A stretch of DNA of 64,000 nucleotides, taken from contig NZ_NKCN01000018.1 of the NCBI RefSeq assembly GCF_002245535.1, positions 55,482-119,481 of the forward strand, written 5' to 3'. A model generated the notes under the pieces. It was given only the letters and a program-made list of their open reading frames with translations, had not been told where the DNA came from and made no database searches. Shown here in pieces: positions 48,163 to 58,359 of this stretch (position 1 is the stretch's first letter; each line of letters opens with the position of its first letter). Origin of the DNA: Mycobacterium lehmannii. Its GTDB lineage: Bacteria; Actinomycetota; Actinomycetes; Mycobacteriales; Mycobacteriaceae. A program made the translations under genes and the position numbers.

Positions 48163-48904
48163 GAGCATCAGTGTCCACGTCGAAGGGCAGCGGCTTCTCG
48201 GGCGCCGGAGCGCCGCTGAGTTTCATGAAACGCGGGTCCTCGTCGAGGGTTTCGCTGAGGTCGTCGATCACGTCGACGTCGGGCAGCAGCGGCGCGATGT
48301 CGGGCAGGTCGGCCAGCGATGTCAGCCCCAGCCGCTCCAAGAACAGTTCGGTGGTGGCGAACGTCACCGCGCCGGTGTCGGGATCGGTGCCCGCCTCGGT
48401 GATCAGGCCGCGGGCGACCAGCGTGCGCATCACCGCGTCGACGTTGACGCCGCGCACCGCGCTGACCCGGGCGCGAGTCACCGGCTGCCGGTAGGCCACC
48501 ACGGCGAGCGTCTCCAGCGCCGCGCGCGTCAGCTTGGAGCGCGCCCCGTCGAGGAGCAGCCGTTCCACGTACGGGGCGTAGCGAGAGCGCGTGTACATCC
48601 GCCAGCCGCCGCCGGCCTCGCGCAGGTCGATACCGCTGTCGCGGGCGGTGTACTCCTGGGCCATCGCCTGCAGCTTGGCCGCGACGCGGTACGGCGGCTG
48701 TTCGATGGCCAGCGCGAGTTGCTCCACGGGGGCCGGGGTGTCGACCACCAGCAGCAGCGCTTCGAGCACCGCGCCGAGTTCACCGTCTTCCAGTTCGGGC
48801 GGTTCGGCGACGTCGATCCCGAGATCGGTGGCGTCGGCCGCGACGTCCTCGTGGTCGAGGTCCGTCGCGACCTCGTCGAGGCTGTCGTGGTCTTCGCTAT
48901 CCAT
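48155..48904 (-). CDS. scpB: Segregation and condensation protein ScpB
   Basis: 249 residues from ATG 48904. An acidic N-terminal extension is followed by two winged helices: LGAVLEALLLVVDTPAPVEQLA and then LTRAALETLAVVAYRQPVTRARV (in part), the latter being the ScpB signature. With ScpA it forms the kleisin/kite part of the SMC condensin. Overlaps scpA by 8 bp. Confidence 0.97.
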   Translation of the reverse strand: MDSEDHDSLDEVATDLDHEDVAADATDLGIDVAEPPELEDGELGAVLEALLLVVDTPAPVEQLALAIEQPPYRVAAKLQAMAQEYTARDSGIDLREAGGGWRMYTRSRYAPYVERLLLDGARSKLTRAALETLAVVAYRQPVTRARVSAVRGVNVDAVMRTLVARGLITEAGTDPDTGAVTFATTELFLERLGLTSLADLPDIAPLLPDVDVIDDLSETLDEDPRFMKLSGAPAPEKPLPFDVDTDAHG

Positions 48905-49745
48905 ACTGATCTTCTTCCACCGCCAGGTGTTGGTGTGTCGGCCGCTCGCCGGTCCACGAAATCTGCAGCACACCAAGCGCTTCAGGTTGTTCGAATGCTA
49001 CCGCCCGAGCCCGGTACAGCTCGAGCAGCGCCAGGAACCGCCCGACGATCTCGATCGGCACTTCACAGTCGGCGACCAGGTCCCGGAAAGACGCCCACTG
49101 CCCGATCCCGCGGCTCTCCAGCAGTGCCATCAGGTTACCGATCTGCTCGGGCACCGACACCGCCGCATGGTGCAGATGCTCGGTGCTCACCGTCGGAACC
49201 GGCCGCGGCGTGAACGCCGCCGCGGCGATTTGGGCGAAGGCCTCGGCGTCCACACCGATCATCACTTCGGGCAGCAGCTCGGAGTAGCGCTCCTCCAGCG
49301 CCACCGCGCGGGGGTAGCTGCGCAGCGCGGCGGCTTCCAGTTCGGCGAACATCTCGGCGACGTGCTTGAACGCGCGGTACTGCAGGAGGCGGGCGAACAG
49401 CAGGTCACGCACCTCGAGCAGGGCGAGGTCCTCTTCGTCGTGCACCTCCCCGGCCGGCAGCAGCCGCGCTGCCTTCAGATCGAGCAGCGTCGCGGCGATC
49501 ACCAGGAACGCGGTGGTCTCGTCGAGTTCGAGCTGGGGGCCGATCGCCTTGGTATAGGCGATGAACTCGTCGGTCACCTGGTGCAACGCCACCTCCGTGA
49601 CGTCGAGGCGGTGGGCGAAGATCAGCTGCAAGAGCAGATCGAACGGGCCCTCGAAATTGCTGAGCCGAACCTGGAAACCCGACTGGGGAGCGTCATCCGA
49701 ATCCGGGGTCGTCGCGGCTTCGGTCTCCGTCACCGGGTCATTCAC
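48897..49745 (-). CDS. scpA: Segregation and condensation protein ScpA
   Basis: 282 residues from GTG 49745, which overlaps the parA stop (GTGA). Kleisin motif FQVRLSNFEGPFDLLLQLI and HRLDVTEVALHQVTDEFI are present in the N-terminal half, and a C-terminal winged helix ends near WTGERP. ScpA bridges the SMC heads. The coupling parA-scpA-scpB is conserved in actinobacteria. Confidence 0.97.
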   Translation of the reverse strand: MNDPVTETEAATTPDSDDAPQSGFQVRLSNFEGPFDLLLQLIFAHRLDVTEVALHQVTDEFIAYTKAIGPQLELDETTAFLVIAATLLDLKAARLLPAGEVHDEEDLALLEVRDLLFARLLQYRAFKHVAEMFAELEAAALRSYPRAVALEERYSELLPEVMIGVDAEAFAQIAAAAFTPRPVPTVSTEHLHHAAVSVPEQIGNLMALLESRGIGQWASFRDLVADCEVPIEIVGRFLALLELYRARAVAFEQPEALGVLQISWTGERPTHQHLAVEEDQYG

Positions 49746-50614
49746 GCGCCGAACCGGTGGATGACCTCGCGAGCCAAAGATCGATACGATTGCGCCCCAC
49801 CGGATTTCGGCGCCCATGTGGTGATCGGTTCGCCGGCGACGCTGGTTTCGGGGAAGCGCACCGTGCGGGTGATGACGGTGTCGAACACGAGGTCACCGAA
49901 ACGCTCCACAACCCGGGCCATGACTTCGCGTGAGTTTACGGTGCGCGGGTCATAACGGGTGATCAGGATGCCGCTGATCGACAGCTTCGGGTTCAGCCGG
50001 TCGTGGACCTTGTCGACCGTGTCGGTGAGCAGAGCCAGGCCGCGCAGCGAGAAGAACTCACACTCGGTGGGGATGATCACACCGTCGCTGCACGCCAAGC
50101 CGTTCACGGTGAGCAAGCCGAGCGACGGCTGACAGTCGATCAGGACGTAGTCGTAGCGGTCCAGCACCGGGTACAGCGCACGCGCCAGCGACTGCTCGCG
50201 GCCCACCTCGTTCACCAGCTGGATCTCTGCCGCCGACAAGTCGATGTTGCTGGGCACGAGGTCGAGGTTCTTGACCCGGGTGTGGATCAGCACATCGTCG
50301 ATCGACACCCGCGGTTCCACCAGCAGGTTGTGCACCGTGTGCTCGAGTTCGTAGTGCGGCACCCCCAGGCCCGCCGACAGGGCGCCCTGCGGGTCCAGAT
50401 CGACGAGCAGCACCCGGCGGCCGTACTCGGCCAGGCTGGCGCCGAGGTTGATCGTCGACGTGGTCTTGCCGACCCCGCCCTTCTGGTTACACATCGCGAT
50501 GACCTTGGCAGGACCGTGCGTCGTCTTCGGCTGAGGTTCGGGGATGTCCCGCGGTGGACGGCCGGTCAGGCCCAGGGTTTCCGGCGTTCTGCCGCCTCCT
50601 GCGTCGTCGCTCAT
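49742..50614 (-). CDS. ParA/Soj-family ATPase
   Basis: 290 residues from ATG 50614. Deviant Walker A CNQKGGVGKTT (42-52), Walker A' VDLDPQGA and ECEFFSLRGL identify the family. An N-terminal extension of about 35 residues precedes the fold. It is the paralogue near scpAB (Rv1708 position) rather than the origin-linked ParA, so a role in chromosome dynamics with SMC is likely but not proven. Confidence 0.95.
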   Translation of the reverse strand: MSDDAGGGRTPETLGLTGRPPRDIPEPQPKTTHGPAKVIAMCNQKGGVGKTTSTINLGASLAEYGRRVLLVDLDPQGALSAGLGVPHYELEHTVHNLLVEPRVSIDDVLIHTRVKNLDLVPSNIDLSAAEIQLVNEVGREQSLARALYPVLDRYDYVLIDCQPSLGLLTVNGLACSDGVIIPTECEFFSLRGLALLTDTVDKVHDRLNPKLSISGILITRYDPRTVNSREVMARVVERFGDLVFDTVITRTVRFPETSVAGEPITTWAPKSGGAQSYRSLAREVIHRFGA

Positions 50615-50828
50615 GCCTCGGCTTCCGCTCGTTCCGGTCCTCGCTCGTACCTCGCTGCGATCCTCACTCGCGCGCGCCTTCGGTGCTCACACCTGACCGT
50701 CGCTGGTCAGGCAGTTCACGGGCATGGCGGACATCCGGGCAAGTTTAACGGCAGGAACGTGCCAGGTCAGCCAGACCCGCAGGCAAGTTGGGAGCCGATT
50801 GAGCCGCGTCGCGTCCTAGGCTGACGCC

Positions 50829-51593
50829 ATGGGCTTGAGGCAACGGATCCCGCTGCTGAGGTGGTCATTCCTGCGGTTGGCGCTCGGCGTGCGCAACATC
50901 TCCACCACCGGTCAGGTCGGTGACGGGCGCGAGGCCGCGCTTCGCGACTACGTGGTGGCCAACGCGCGCCAGGGTGACATCGACGACGTCCTCGCGACGA
51001 TCGACCGGTTCGCCTACGAGAAGTCCTTTCTGATCAATGTCGGCGACCAGAAAGGCGCGATCCTCGACGCCGCGGTGCGCCGCGCCGACCCTCGCCTGAT
51101 GCTCGAGCTCGGCACCTACTGCGGATACGGTGCCCTGCGGCCGGCCAGGGCGGCACCGTCGGCGCGGATCTACTCGGTGGAACTCGCCGAGGCCAACGCC
51201 GAAATCGCCCGGGACGTCTGGGCGCACGCGGGCGTCGCCGACCGCATCACGTGCGTGGTCGGCACGATCGGCGACGGCGGTCGCACGCTCGACGCGCTGG
51301 CCTCCGAGCACGGGTTCTGCCCGGGCCAGCTCGACTTGGTGTTCATCGACCACGACAAGGCCGCCTACCTGGCCGATCTGCAGAGCATCCTCGACCGCGG
51401 CTGGCTGCACCGCGGCTCCCTCGTCGTCGCCGACAACGTGAAACTCCCGGGAGCGCCGAAGTATCGCGAATACATGCGCCGGCAGCAGGGCACGTTGTTC
51501 GACACCGTGGAACACAAGACGCACGCGGAGTACCAGTCGCTGTTCGCCGACCTGGTTCTCGAGTCCGAGTATCTGGGCGGACAACAGCCTTGA
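50829..51593 (+). CDS. SAM-dependent O-methyltransferase (catechol O-methyltransferase-like)
   Basis: 254 residues from ATG 50829. Motif I is LELGTYCGYGAL, followed by IYSVELAEANAEIA; the catalytic and metal-binding acid lies in FIDHDKAAYLADLQ, and VADNVKLPGAP follows. This matches the COMT-like family; in M. tuberculosis the same position holds Rv1703c. It transfers a methyl to a catechol-type hydroxyl; the physiological acceptor is unknown. It points opposite to its neighbours. Confidence 0.9.
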   Translation: MGLRQRIPLLRWSFLRLALGVRNISTTGQVGDGREAALRDYVVANARQGDIDDVLATIDRFAYEKSFLINVGDQKGAILDAAVRRADPRLMLELGTYCGYGALRPARAAPSARIYSVELAEANAEIARDVWAHAGVADRITCVVGTIGDGGRTLDALASEHGFCPGQLDLVFIDHDKAAYLADLQSILDRGWLHRGSLVVADNVKLPGAPKYREYMRRQQGTLFDTVEHKTHAEYQSLFADLVLESEYLGGQQP

Positions 51594-51648
51594 CGGGTGG
51601 CTTCCACGCAGCTGGTGCGGGCGATCAACCTGTTTAGGGCGGTTTCGG

Positions 51649-52629
51649 CTACCGTGCCCGCGGGTGGGCGCCGGCCCAGACCTCGCGCAGCGCGTTGACC
51701 GTGACCATGGTGTAGATCTGCGTCGTGGTCACCGAGGCGTGGCCGAGCAACTCCTGCACGACACGGACGTCGGCGCCGCCGTCGAGCAGATGCGTGGCGA
51801 ACGAGTGCCGCAGCACGTGCGGCGACACCGCGGAGGTGATTCCAGCGCGCTCGGCGGAGTCCTGCAACACCTGCCACGCACTCTGCCGCGACAGCCGCCC
51901 GCCGCGGGCGTTCAGGAAGATCGCGGGTGTGCCCCGGCCGCGGCGCGCCAAGTCGGGACGCCCTCGTACGAAATAGACGTCGAGTGCGGTCACCGCCGGC
52001 CTGCCGATCGGCACCAGCCGGTGCTTGCCGCCCTTACCGCGCAGCAGCACCGAACGAGCATGGGTGTCGACGTCGTCGATGTCGAGCCCCACCGCCTCCG
52101 AGATGCGCGCCCCGGTCGAGTACAGCAGTTCCAGCAGAGCGCGGTTACGCAGCGTAAGAGGGCTGTCGGCGTCGCTGTCGCCGCCCGCTGCCTCGAGGAG
52201 TGCCAACACCTCGTCGAGCGACAGACTCTTGGGCAGCCGCCTGCTCGGGGTCGGCGGCTTGACGTCCGAGGCGACGTCCAGTTCGGTCAACCCCTCGGCC
52301 GTCGCGAAGCGGTGTAGGCCTCGCACCGCGATCAGCGCTCGCGCCGCCGACACCGCCGACAGCGGGGCGGTTCCGGCCTCGGCGTCCCCGCGGCGCAACG
52401 CGACCAGGAACTCGCTGACATCGGTCTGGGTGACCTTGGTGAGGTCGTCGATACCGCGCGCGGTCAGGTGGTCGATGTAGCGACGCAGATCGCGGCGGTA
52501 GGAGCTCAATGTGTTGGCGGCCGCACCGCGTTCGATGGTCAGGTGGTCGAGATAGTCCTGGACCTGACCTTCGAGCGCGGATGTGAAGGCCGATGAGTCG
52601 CTTGCGCGAAGAGGAGACGATGTCGTCAC
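51649..52629 (-). CDS. xerD: Tyrosine site-specific recombinase XerD
   Basis: 326 residues from GTG 52629, overlapping the NUDIX stop (GTGA). Catalytic residues R175 (TGARISEA), K199/K202, H271 and R274 (HVLRHSFATH), H297 (LGHASVTTT) and nucleophile Y306 are intact. N-terminal SAM-like core-binding domain at 17-115. With XerC it resolves chromosome dimers at dif. Position beside pyrG and NUDIX matches Rv1701. Confidence 0.97.
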   Translation of the reverse strand: MTTSSPLRASDSSAFTSALEGQVQDYLDHLTIERGAAANTLSSYRRDLRRYIDHLTARGIDDLTKVTQTDVSEFLVALRRGDAEAGTAPLSAVSAARALIAVRGLHRFATAEGLTELDVASDVKPPTPSRRLPKSLSLDEVLALLEAAGGDSDADSPLTLRNRALLELLYSTGARISEAVGLDIDDVDTHARSVLLRGKGGKHRLVPIGRPAVTALDVYFVRGRPDLARRGRGTPAIFLNARGGRLSRQSAWQVLQDSAERAGITSAVSPHVLRHSFATHLLDGGADVRVVQELLGHASVTTTQIYTMVTVNALREVWAGAHPRAR

Positions 52630-53238
52630 GGGTGCCCCTGACGGCGACCGAACGCGGTGGGCCGATCGGTCCACGGTGCGTCGACGCTTCTCAGCGCGTC
52701 CGGGTCGGTGACGGTGTTGGCCGCCAAAATGCCGCTGACGGCAATGGAATTGACGATCTCACCGGCCAGCACCATGCGCACCGCCTCGTCGAGCGGATAC
52801 CACCGCAGCGTCAGGTCGGCTTCCTCGTCGCGGGCTTCGGGGCGTCCGACGTCGGTGAGCCCGGTGGCCAGATAGACCCGCACGCTCTCGTCGCTGAAGC
52901 CCGGCGCGGAGTCGAGGTCGACCAGCACGCGCCAATCGGTGGCCGATAGCCCGGCCTCCTCCTCGAGTTCTCGCGCGGCGGTGACGTGCGGCGGTTCGCC
53001 TCCGAGGTCGAGCAGCCCGGCGGGCAACTCCCACAGGCGACGCCCCAGCGGATGCCGGTACTGGTAGACCATCGCGATGTTGCGGTCCTCGTCCATCGCC
53101 AGCACCGCGACGGCACCGTAGTGCTCGACGACCTCGCGGCGGGCGGTATGGCCGCCGGGCATGCGCACCTCGTCGGCGCGCAACGCGAAGATGTTTCCGA
53201 CGTAGAGAGTTTTAGAAGAGACCGTCTCGAAGCCGTGG

Positions 53239-53246
<8 letters not shown>
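52626..53246 (-). CDS. NUDIX hydrolase, ADP-ribose pyrophosphatase type
   Basis: 206 residues from GTG 53246, which overlaps the pyrG stop. The Nudix core is WELPAGLLDLGGEPPHVTAARELEEEAG (in part), with E and RELEEEAG in proper register. The order and sequence fit Rv1700, a Mg/Mn-dependent ADP-ribose hydrolase. The preceding domain carries GAVAVLAMDEDRNIAMVYQYRHP. Specificity is inferred from synteny. Confidence 0.93.
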
Positions 53247-55002
<1,756 letters not shown>

Positions 55003-55158
55003 GAACGACCTCCGTGACGACGGGCAGGGCTTACGTCTCTAGGCTGATTCCTAGTTTGGGGCCTGCCGACCCACGGAACCCCACCTTAACACCGAGGGCG
55101 ACACCGCGTCGGTGACGCGCCGAGGACCTGAGCGTCGGGGGCCTTGGCGTGCGACGAG

Positions 55159-56097
55159 CTACTGCGGCACGGTGACCGACGTCGCACCCTGGCCGATGCC
55201 GTACTGGCCGGGCTTGCCGCCATTGGCCAGATCGCCCAGCGCCAGCACCGAGGTGATGCGGCCGGATTCGGTGCCGACGTCGTCGACCGTGCTGACCGCC
55301 GAGGTCAGCGCGGGATCCGAGCGCGTCACGGCGATCGCCGCGGTCCCCGATGCCGATCCGTCGCGGCCGACCAGGACGGTGCCCGAACCGTGCGGGGCCA
55401 GCCCGCCGGCGAATCGGGCCACGGTGGCGCCCCGGTTGCCGGCGTCATCGCCCAGCGGTCCGCCGGTCACGATCACCGCCGTGTTCGCCGCGCCCACCCG
55501 GTCGGTGTAGGTGATGAAACCGGTGTCGCGCAGCGTGGCGAGCACCGTTTCGCGTTGCGTGTCATCGACGGTCTGCACCTTGGGATCGCGATCGATCAAC
55601 AGCGCGATGCCCAGCAGGTCGCCGGCCTGGGAGCCTTGGTCCACCGACGTGGTACTGAGCTGTTTGCCCGCCGGCACGATCGGCGAGTTGACCACCGACA
55701 ACAGCTTCTCGGCGGCGTTGGCCTCGACGAACTGTGGTGTCAGCCCGACGGTTCCGCTGACCGTTCCGCCGGCCTGACCGACGAGTCGTGTCATCGCGTC
55801 GACGTCGTCGTCAGCGGCGTCGGGGGTGCGAAACAGCACCACCGATTTGTCGAGCAGTGTCTCGCGGAGAATGCGCGGTGACATCTGCGCATCGAACTCT
55901 CCTGCCGCGCCGAGCTTTTCGTTGAGCGCGTTCCTCTCGTCGGTCAGGGTGTTGATCCGCTCTTGCAGCTCGTTCTTGTCATCGCGCAGCCCCGAGAGCA
56001 CGGTGTTGGACAGCATCCCCGATCCGAGTGCGACACCGATGGCCAGCGCCAGGAACACTGCCGCGAGCGAAATCGCGTGTGTGCGTAGCGATATCAT
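55159..56097 (-). CDS. mctB: Outer-envelope copper transport protein MctB
   Basis: 312 residues from ATG 56097. N-terminal helix (about 9-27, ISLAAVFLALAIGVALG), then a coiled coil (KNELQERINTLTDERNALNEKL) and a C-terminal beta-rich domain. Size, sequence and position between steA and pyrG match Rv1698, which keeps intracellular copper low. The pore role is from published work on the homologue. Confidence 0.95.
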   Translation of the reverse strand: MISLRTHAISLAAVFLALAIGVALGSGMLSNTVLSGLRDDKNELQERINTLTDERNALNEKLGAAGEFDAQMSPRILRETLLDKSVVLFRTPDAADDDVDAMTRLVGQAGGTVSGTVGLTPQFVEANAAEKLLSVVNSPIVPAGKQLSTTSVDQGSQAGDLLGIALLIDRDPKVQTVDDTQRETVLATLRDTGFITYTDRVGAANTAVIVTGGPLGDDAGNRGATVARFAGGLAPHGSGTVLVGRDGSASGTAAIAVTRSDPALTSAVSTVDDVGTESGRITSVLALGDLANGGKPGQYGIGQGATSVTVPQ

Positions 56098-56106
56098 CGG
56101 GCGCTC

Positions 56107-57291
56107 CTAGGTGACCCAGCCCTGGACCCACAGCGAGAAGCGGTTCCAGTAGTCCACGATCCAGTCCAGCAGCGCGGCGTCGACACGGGCCACCCACAGC
56201 GCGACGATCACCGCGATCAACACGGCGAGCACCAAGAGCGCGATCGCTCCGCCCGACACCCGGCTGCGGTACAGCGTGGCAACGGCTTTGGCGTCGACGA
56301 GCTTCTCCCCCACCTTGAGCCGGGTCAGGAACGTCGACGGATTGCTCTGCTGGCGTGCGCGGTCGAAGAACTCCTCGATGCTGGCGGTGTGGCCGGCGGT
56401 GACGATCAGCGACGCGCCGTGATGGTCGCACAGCAGCAATGCCAGGTCGGCGGCCGATCCCGCAGCTGGAAACGTCATCGCCCCGACTCCGAGGTCCTGG
56501 ATTCGTTCGAGACCGGCGGCGTGCCCGTCGGCATCGGCGGGCAGCACCACCTGCGCCCCGGACCGCAGCACCTCAGCGCTCATCTTGTCGGGGTCACCGA
56601 CGATGAGTTGGGGCCGGTAGCCCGCCTTGCGCAGCACGTCGGCACCGGTACCGACGCCCACCAGCACCGGTTGGTACTCCTTGATGAAGGGTTTGAGTGC
56701 TTTGAGGTCGATGGCGGCATCGACGTCCTCGGCGACGATCACGACGTGGCGGCGGTCGAGGTCGACGTCGATGTCGGGGATGCCGATGCCGTCGATCAGC
56801 AGCGGGCTCTCACTGCGGATGAACTCGATCGTGTTGCCCGCGAACGCCTCGAGATGGGCCACCAACCCGCTCTTGGCCTCGTGCATCAGCTCATGGATTT
56901 CGTGAGCGGTGCGCTCGACACCCAATACGAGGCGGCGATCTCCGGTGTAGACGCCGCCCTCGTGCAGACGCACCCGCGCGCCGTCCTTGACCTTCTTGAA
57001 GACGTCGTCGCCGGTGTCGTCGATCAGGGTGATCCCGTTGGCGACCAGAACCTCGGGCCCCAGGTTGGGATAGCGCCCGGAGATGGAGGGCGAGGCGTTG
57101 ACCACGCCGGTGACACCGGCCTCGACGAGCGCATCCGCGGTGATGCGGTCGAGGTCGAGGGCGTCGATGACGACGATGTCGCCGGGGGTGACGCGTCGCA
57201 GAAGTCGATCGATGTCGCGGTCGACTCTGGCCGTGCCGGTGATGCCCGGACGTGAGCTGGCATTACGAGATAGCAGCGCTGACATCTTCAT
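56107..57291 (-). CDS. steA: SteA, cytokinetic ring-associated protein
   Basis: 394 residues from ATG 57291 (ATG 57285 possible). The N-terminal part holds GDIVVIDALDLDRITADALVEAGVTGVVNASPSISG (in part); a central thiamine pyrophosphokinase-like region (YRPQLIVGDPDKMS) follows; two hydrophobic stretches near the C-terminus (VSGGAIALLVLAVLIAVIVALWVA) anchor it. Fits the SteA/Rv1697 family, which works with SteB in cell separation. Its operon starts after the foreign-looking VOC/TetR pair. Confidence 0.92.
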   Translation of the reverse strand: MKMSALLSRNASSRPGITGTARVDRDIDRLLRRVTPGDIVVIDALDLDRITADALVEAGVTGVVNASPSISGRYPNLGPEVLVANGITLIDDTGDDVFKKVKDGARVRLHEGGVYTGDRRLVLGVERTAHEIHELMHEAKSGLVAHLEAFAGNTIEFIRSESPLLIDGIGIPDIDVDLDRRHVVIVAEDVDAAIDLKALKPFIKEYQPVLVGVGTGADVLRKAGYRPQLIVGDPDKMSAEVLRSGAQVVLPADADGHAAGLERIQDLGVGAMTFPAAGSAADLALLLCDHHGASLIVTAGHTASIEEFFDRARQQSNPSTFLTRLKVGEKLVDAKAVATLYRSRVSGGAIALLVLAVLIAVIVALWVARVDAALLDWIVDYWNRFSLWVQGWVT

Positions 57292-57371
57292 GCGCCGATT
57301 TTGTCGATATCAGCGAGCTATCTGTCGGAGGCGCGCCGTATCATCTGTCCCTTTTGTCACACAGGTAACAC

Positions 57372-57752
57372 TCAACGCGATGGTTCGAACAGTTCCACGA
57401 GATTGCCGGACGGATCAGAGATCAGGGCCTGACGTCCGCCGCGGCCGGTGATGACATCCGCGCGAAGAGACACGCCGGCGTCGGACAGCCGGGAGACGGT
57501 GTCGTCAAGGTCGTTGACTTCCAACTGGATTCGATTCCAGCCACCGGGAGCGGGCCTGCTCCCGTCGCTGAGCGCCTCCCCCGCTCCGCCTCCGCCGCCG
57601 GGTGAGTTCAACAGCAGTCGCAACTCGTCGCGATGGAGCATGGCGAACCCGGGTCCGGGTCTGAAGTCCACGTCAAAGCGCAAGTGGTTGGTGTAGAACT
57701 GGACGGCTGAATCGACGTCATCCACTATGTAGCGAACGCTAACAGTACTCAT
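57372..57752 (-). CDS. VOC/glyoxalase-fold protein
   Basis: 126 residues from ATG 57752 with AGGAGG upstream. Two beta-alpha-beta-beta-beta modules are visible (VSVRYIVDDVDSAVQFY, then WNRIQLEVNDLDDTVSRL; both in part), closing with SDPSGNLVELFEP. Metal ligands are not complete for a classical glyoxalase I, so it may bind or detoxify a small hydrophobic compound, as with bleomycin-type resistance proteins. Divergent from the TetR gene. Confidence 0.85.
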   Translation of the reverse strand: MSTVSVRYIVDDVDSAVQFYTNHLRFDVDFRPGPGFAMLHRDELRLLLNSPGGGGGAGEALSDGSRPAPGGWNRIQLEVNDLDDTVSRLSDAGVSLRADVITGRGGRQALISDPSGNLVELFEPSR

Positions 57753-57758
57753 AATTGC

Positions 57759-57777
57759 ACCTCCTGGAGGTTATGAT
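57759..57777. promoter_or_regulatory. Palindrome and -10 element in the VOC/TetR gap
   Basis: ACCTCCTGGAGGT (57759-57771) is a 13-bp palindrome that includes the ribosome site of the VOC gene. TATGAT (57772-57777) lies 7 bp before the TetR ATG and suggests a leaderless TetR transcript. Confidence 0.45.
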
Positions 57778-57783
57778 ACAGAA

Positions 57784-58359
57784 ATGTCCCAGAAAGGTCG
57801 ACTCGATCCGCGCGCAGACCACTCACGCCGAACGATCCTTCGCGCCGCCCTCGACGAGTTCGCCGAGGTCGGCTACGCCGGGTTCCGGATGGAGTCTGTC
57901 GCCGCTCGGGCGCGCGTGGGCCGCAGCACGTTGTATCGGCATTGGCCGGACAGGACCGCGTTGATCGCCGACGCTCTCGAGACTCTCAATGTTCAGCCGG
58001 ACCCTGGGCGGGAAGTACCCCCCGGGACGGCACGTGAGCAGGTTCAAATTCTGCTGGAGCACCTCGCCGGCGCCCTGAGCGATTCGGCCGTCTCGGCCTG
58101 CATCCCCGCGCTCGTGCACGCCGCGGAGACCGAACCGGACATCCGCCGGTTCTTCCAGGAATACTCGGCGCTACGACGCCGGCGGCTCACCGCCACCATC
58201 GCCTCCGGTGTCGGCGACGGGCAATTTCCGGCCCGCGTCGATCCCGAGGCCGCATCGGTGGCGCTGTCGGGTGCCCTGTTCTACCGGCGCCTGGCGACCG
58301 ACGAAGCCGCGGAGCCGAAATTCCTCAGCGCGCTGATCGACACGGTGCTGGGCGGCTAA
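57784..58359 (+). CDS. TetR-family transcriptional regulator
   Basis: 191 residues from ATG 57784. The HTH is clear: ILRAALDEFAEVGYAGFRMESVAARARVGRSTLYRHW (in part). The C-terminal half includes a helix with ACIPALVHAAETEP, like the TetR_C subgroup of efflux or detoxification regulators. Divergent from the VOC gene, which it probably controls. Its stop overlaps the convergent recN gene by 4 bp. The pair is not found here in the M. tuberculosis gene order. Confidence 0.88.
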   Translation: MSQKGRLDPRADHSRRTILRAALDEFAEVGYAGFRMESVAARARVGRSTLYRHWPDRTALIADALETLNVQPDPGREVPPGTAREQVQILLEHLAGALSDSAVSACIPALVHAAETEPDIRRFFQEYSALRRRRLTATIASGVGDGQFPARVDPEAASVALSGALFYRRLATDEAAEPKFLSALIDTVLGG

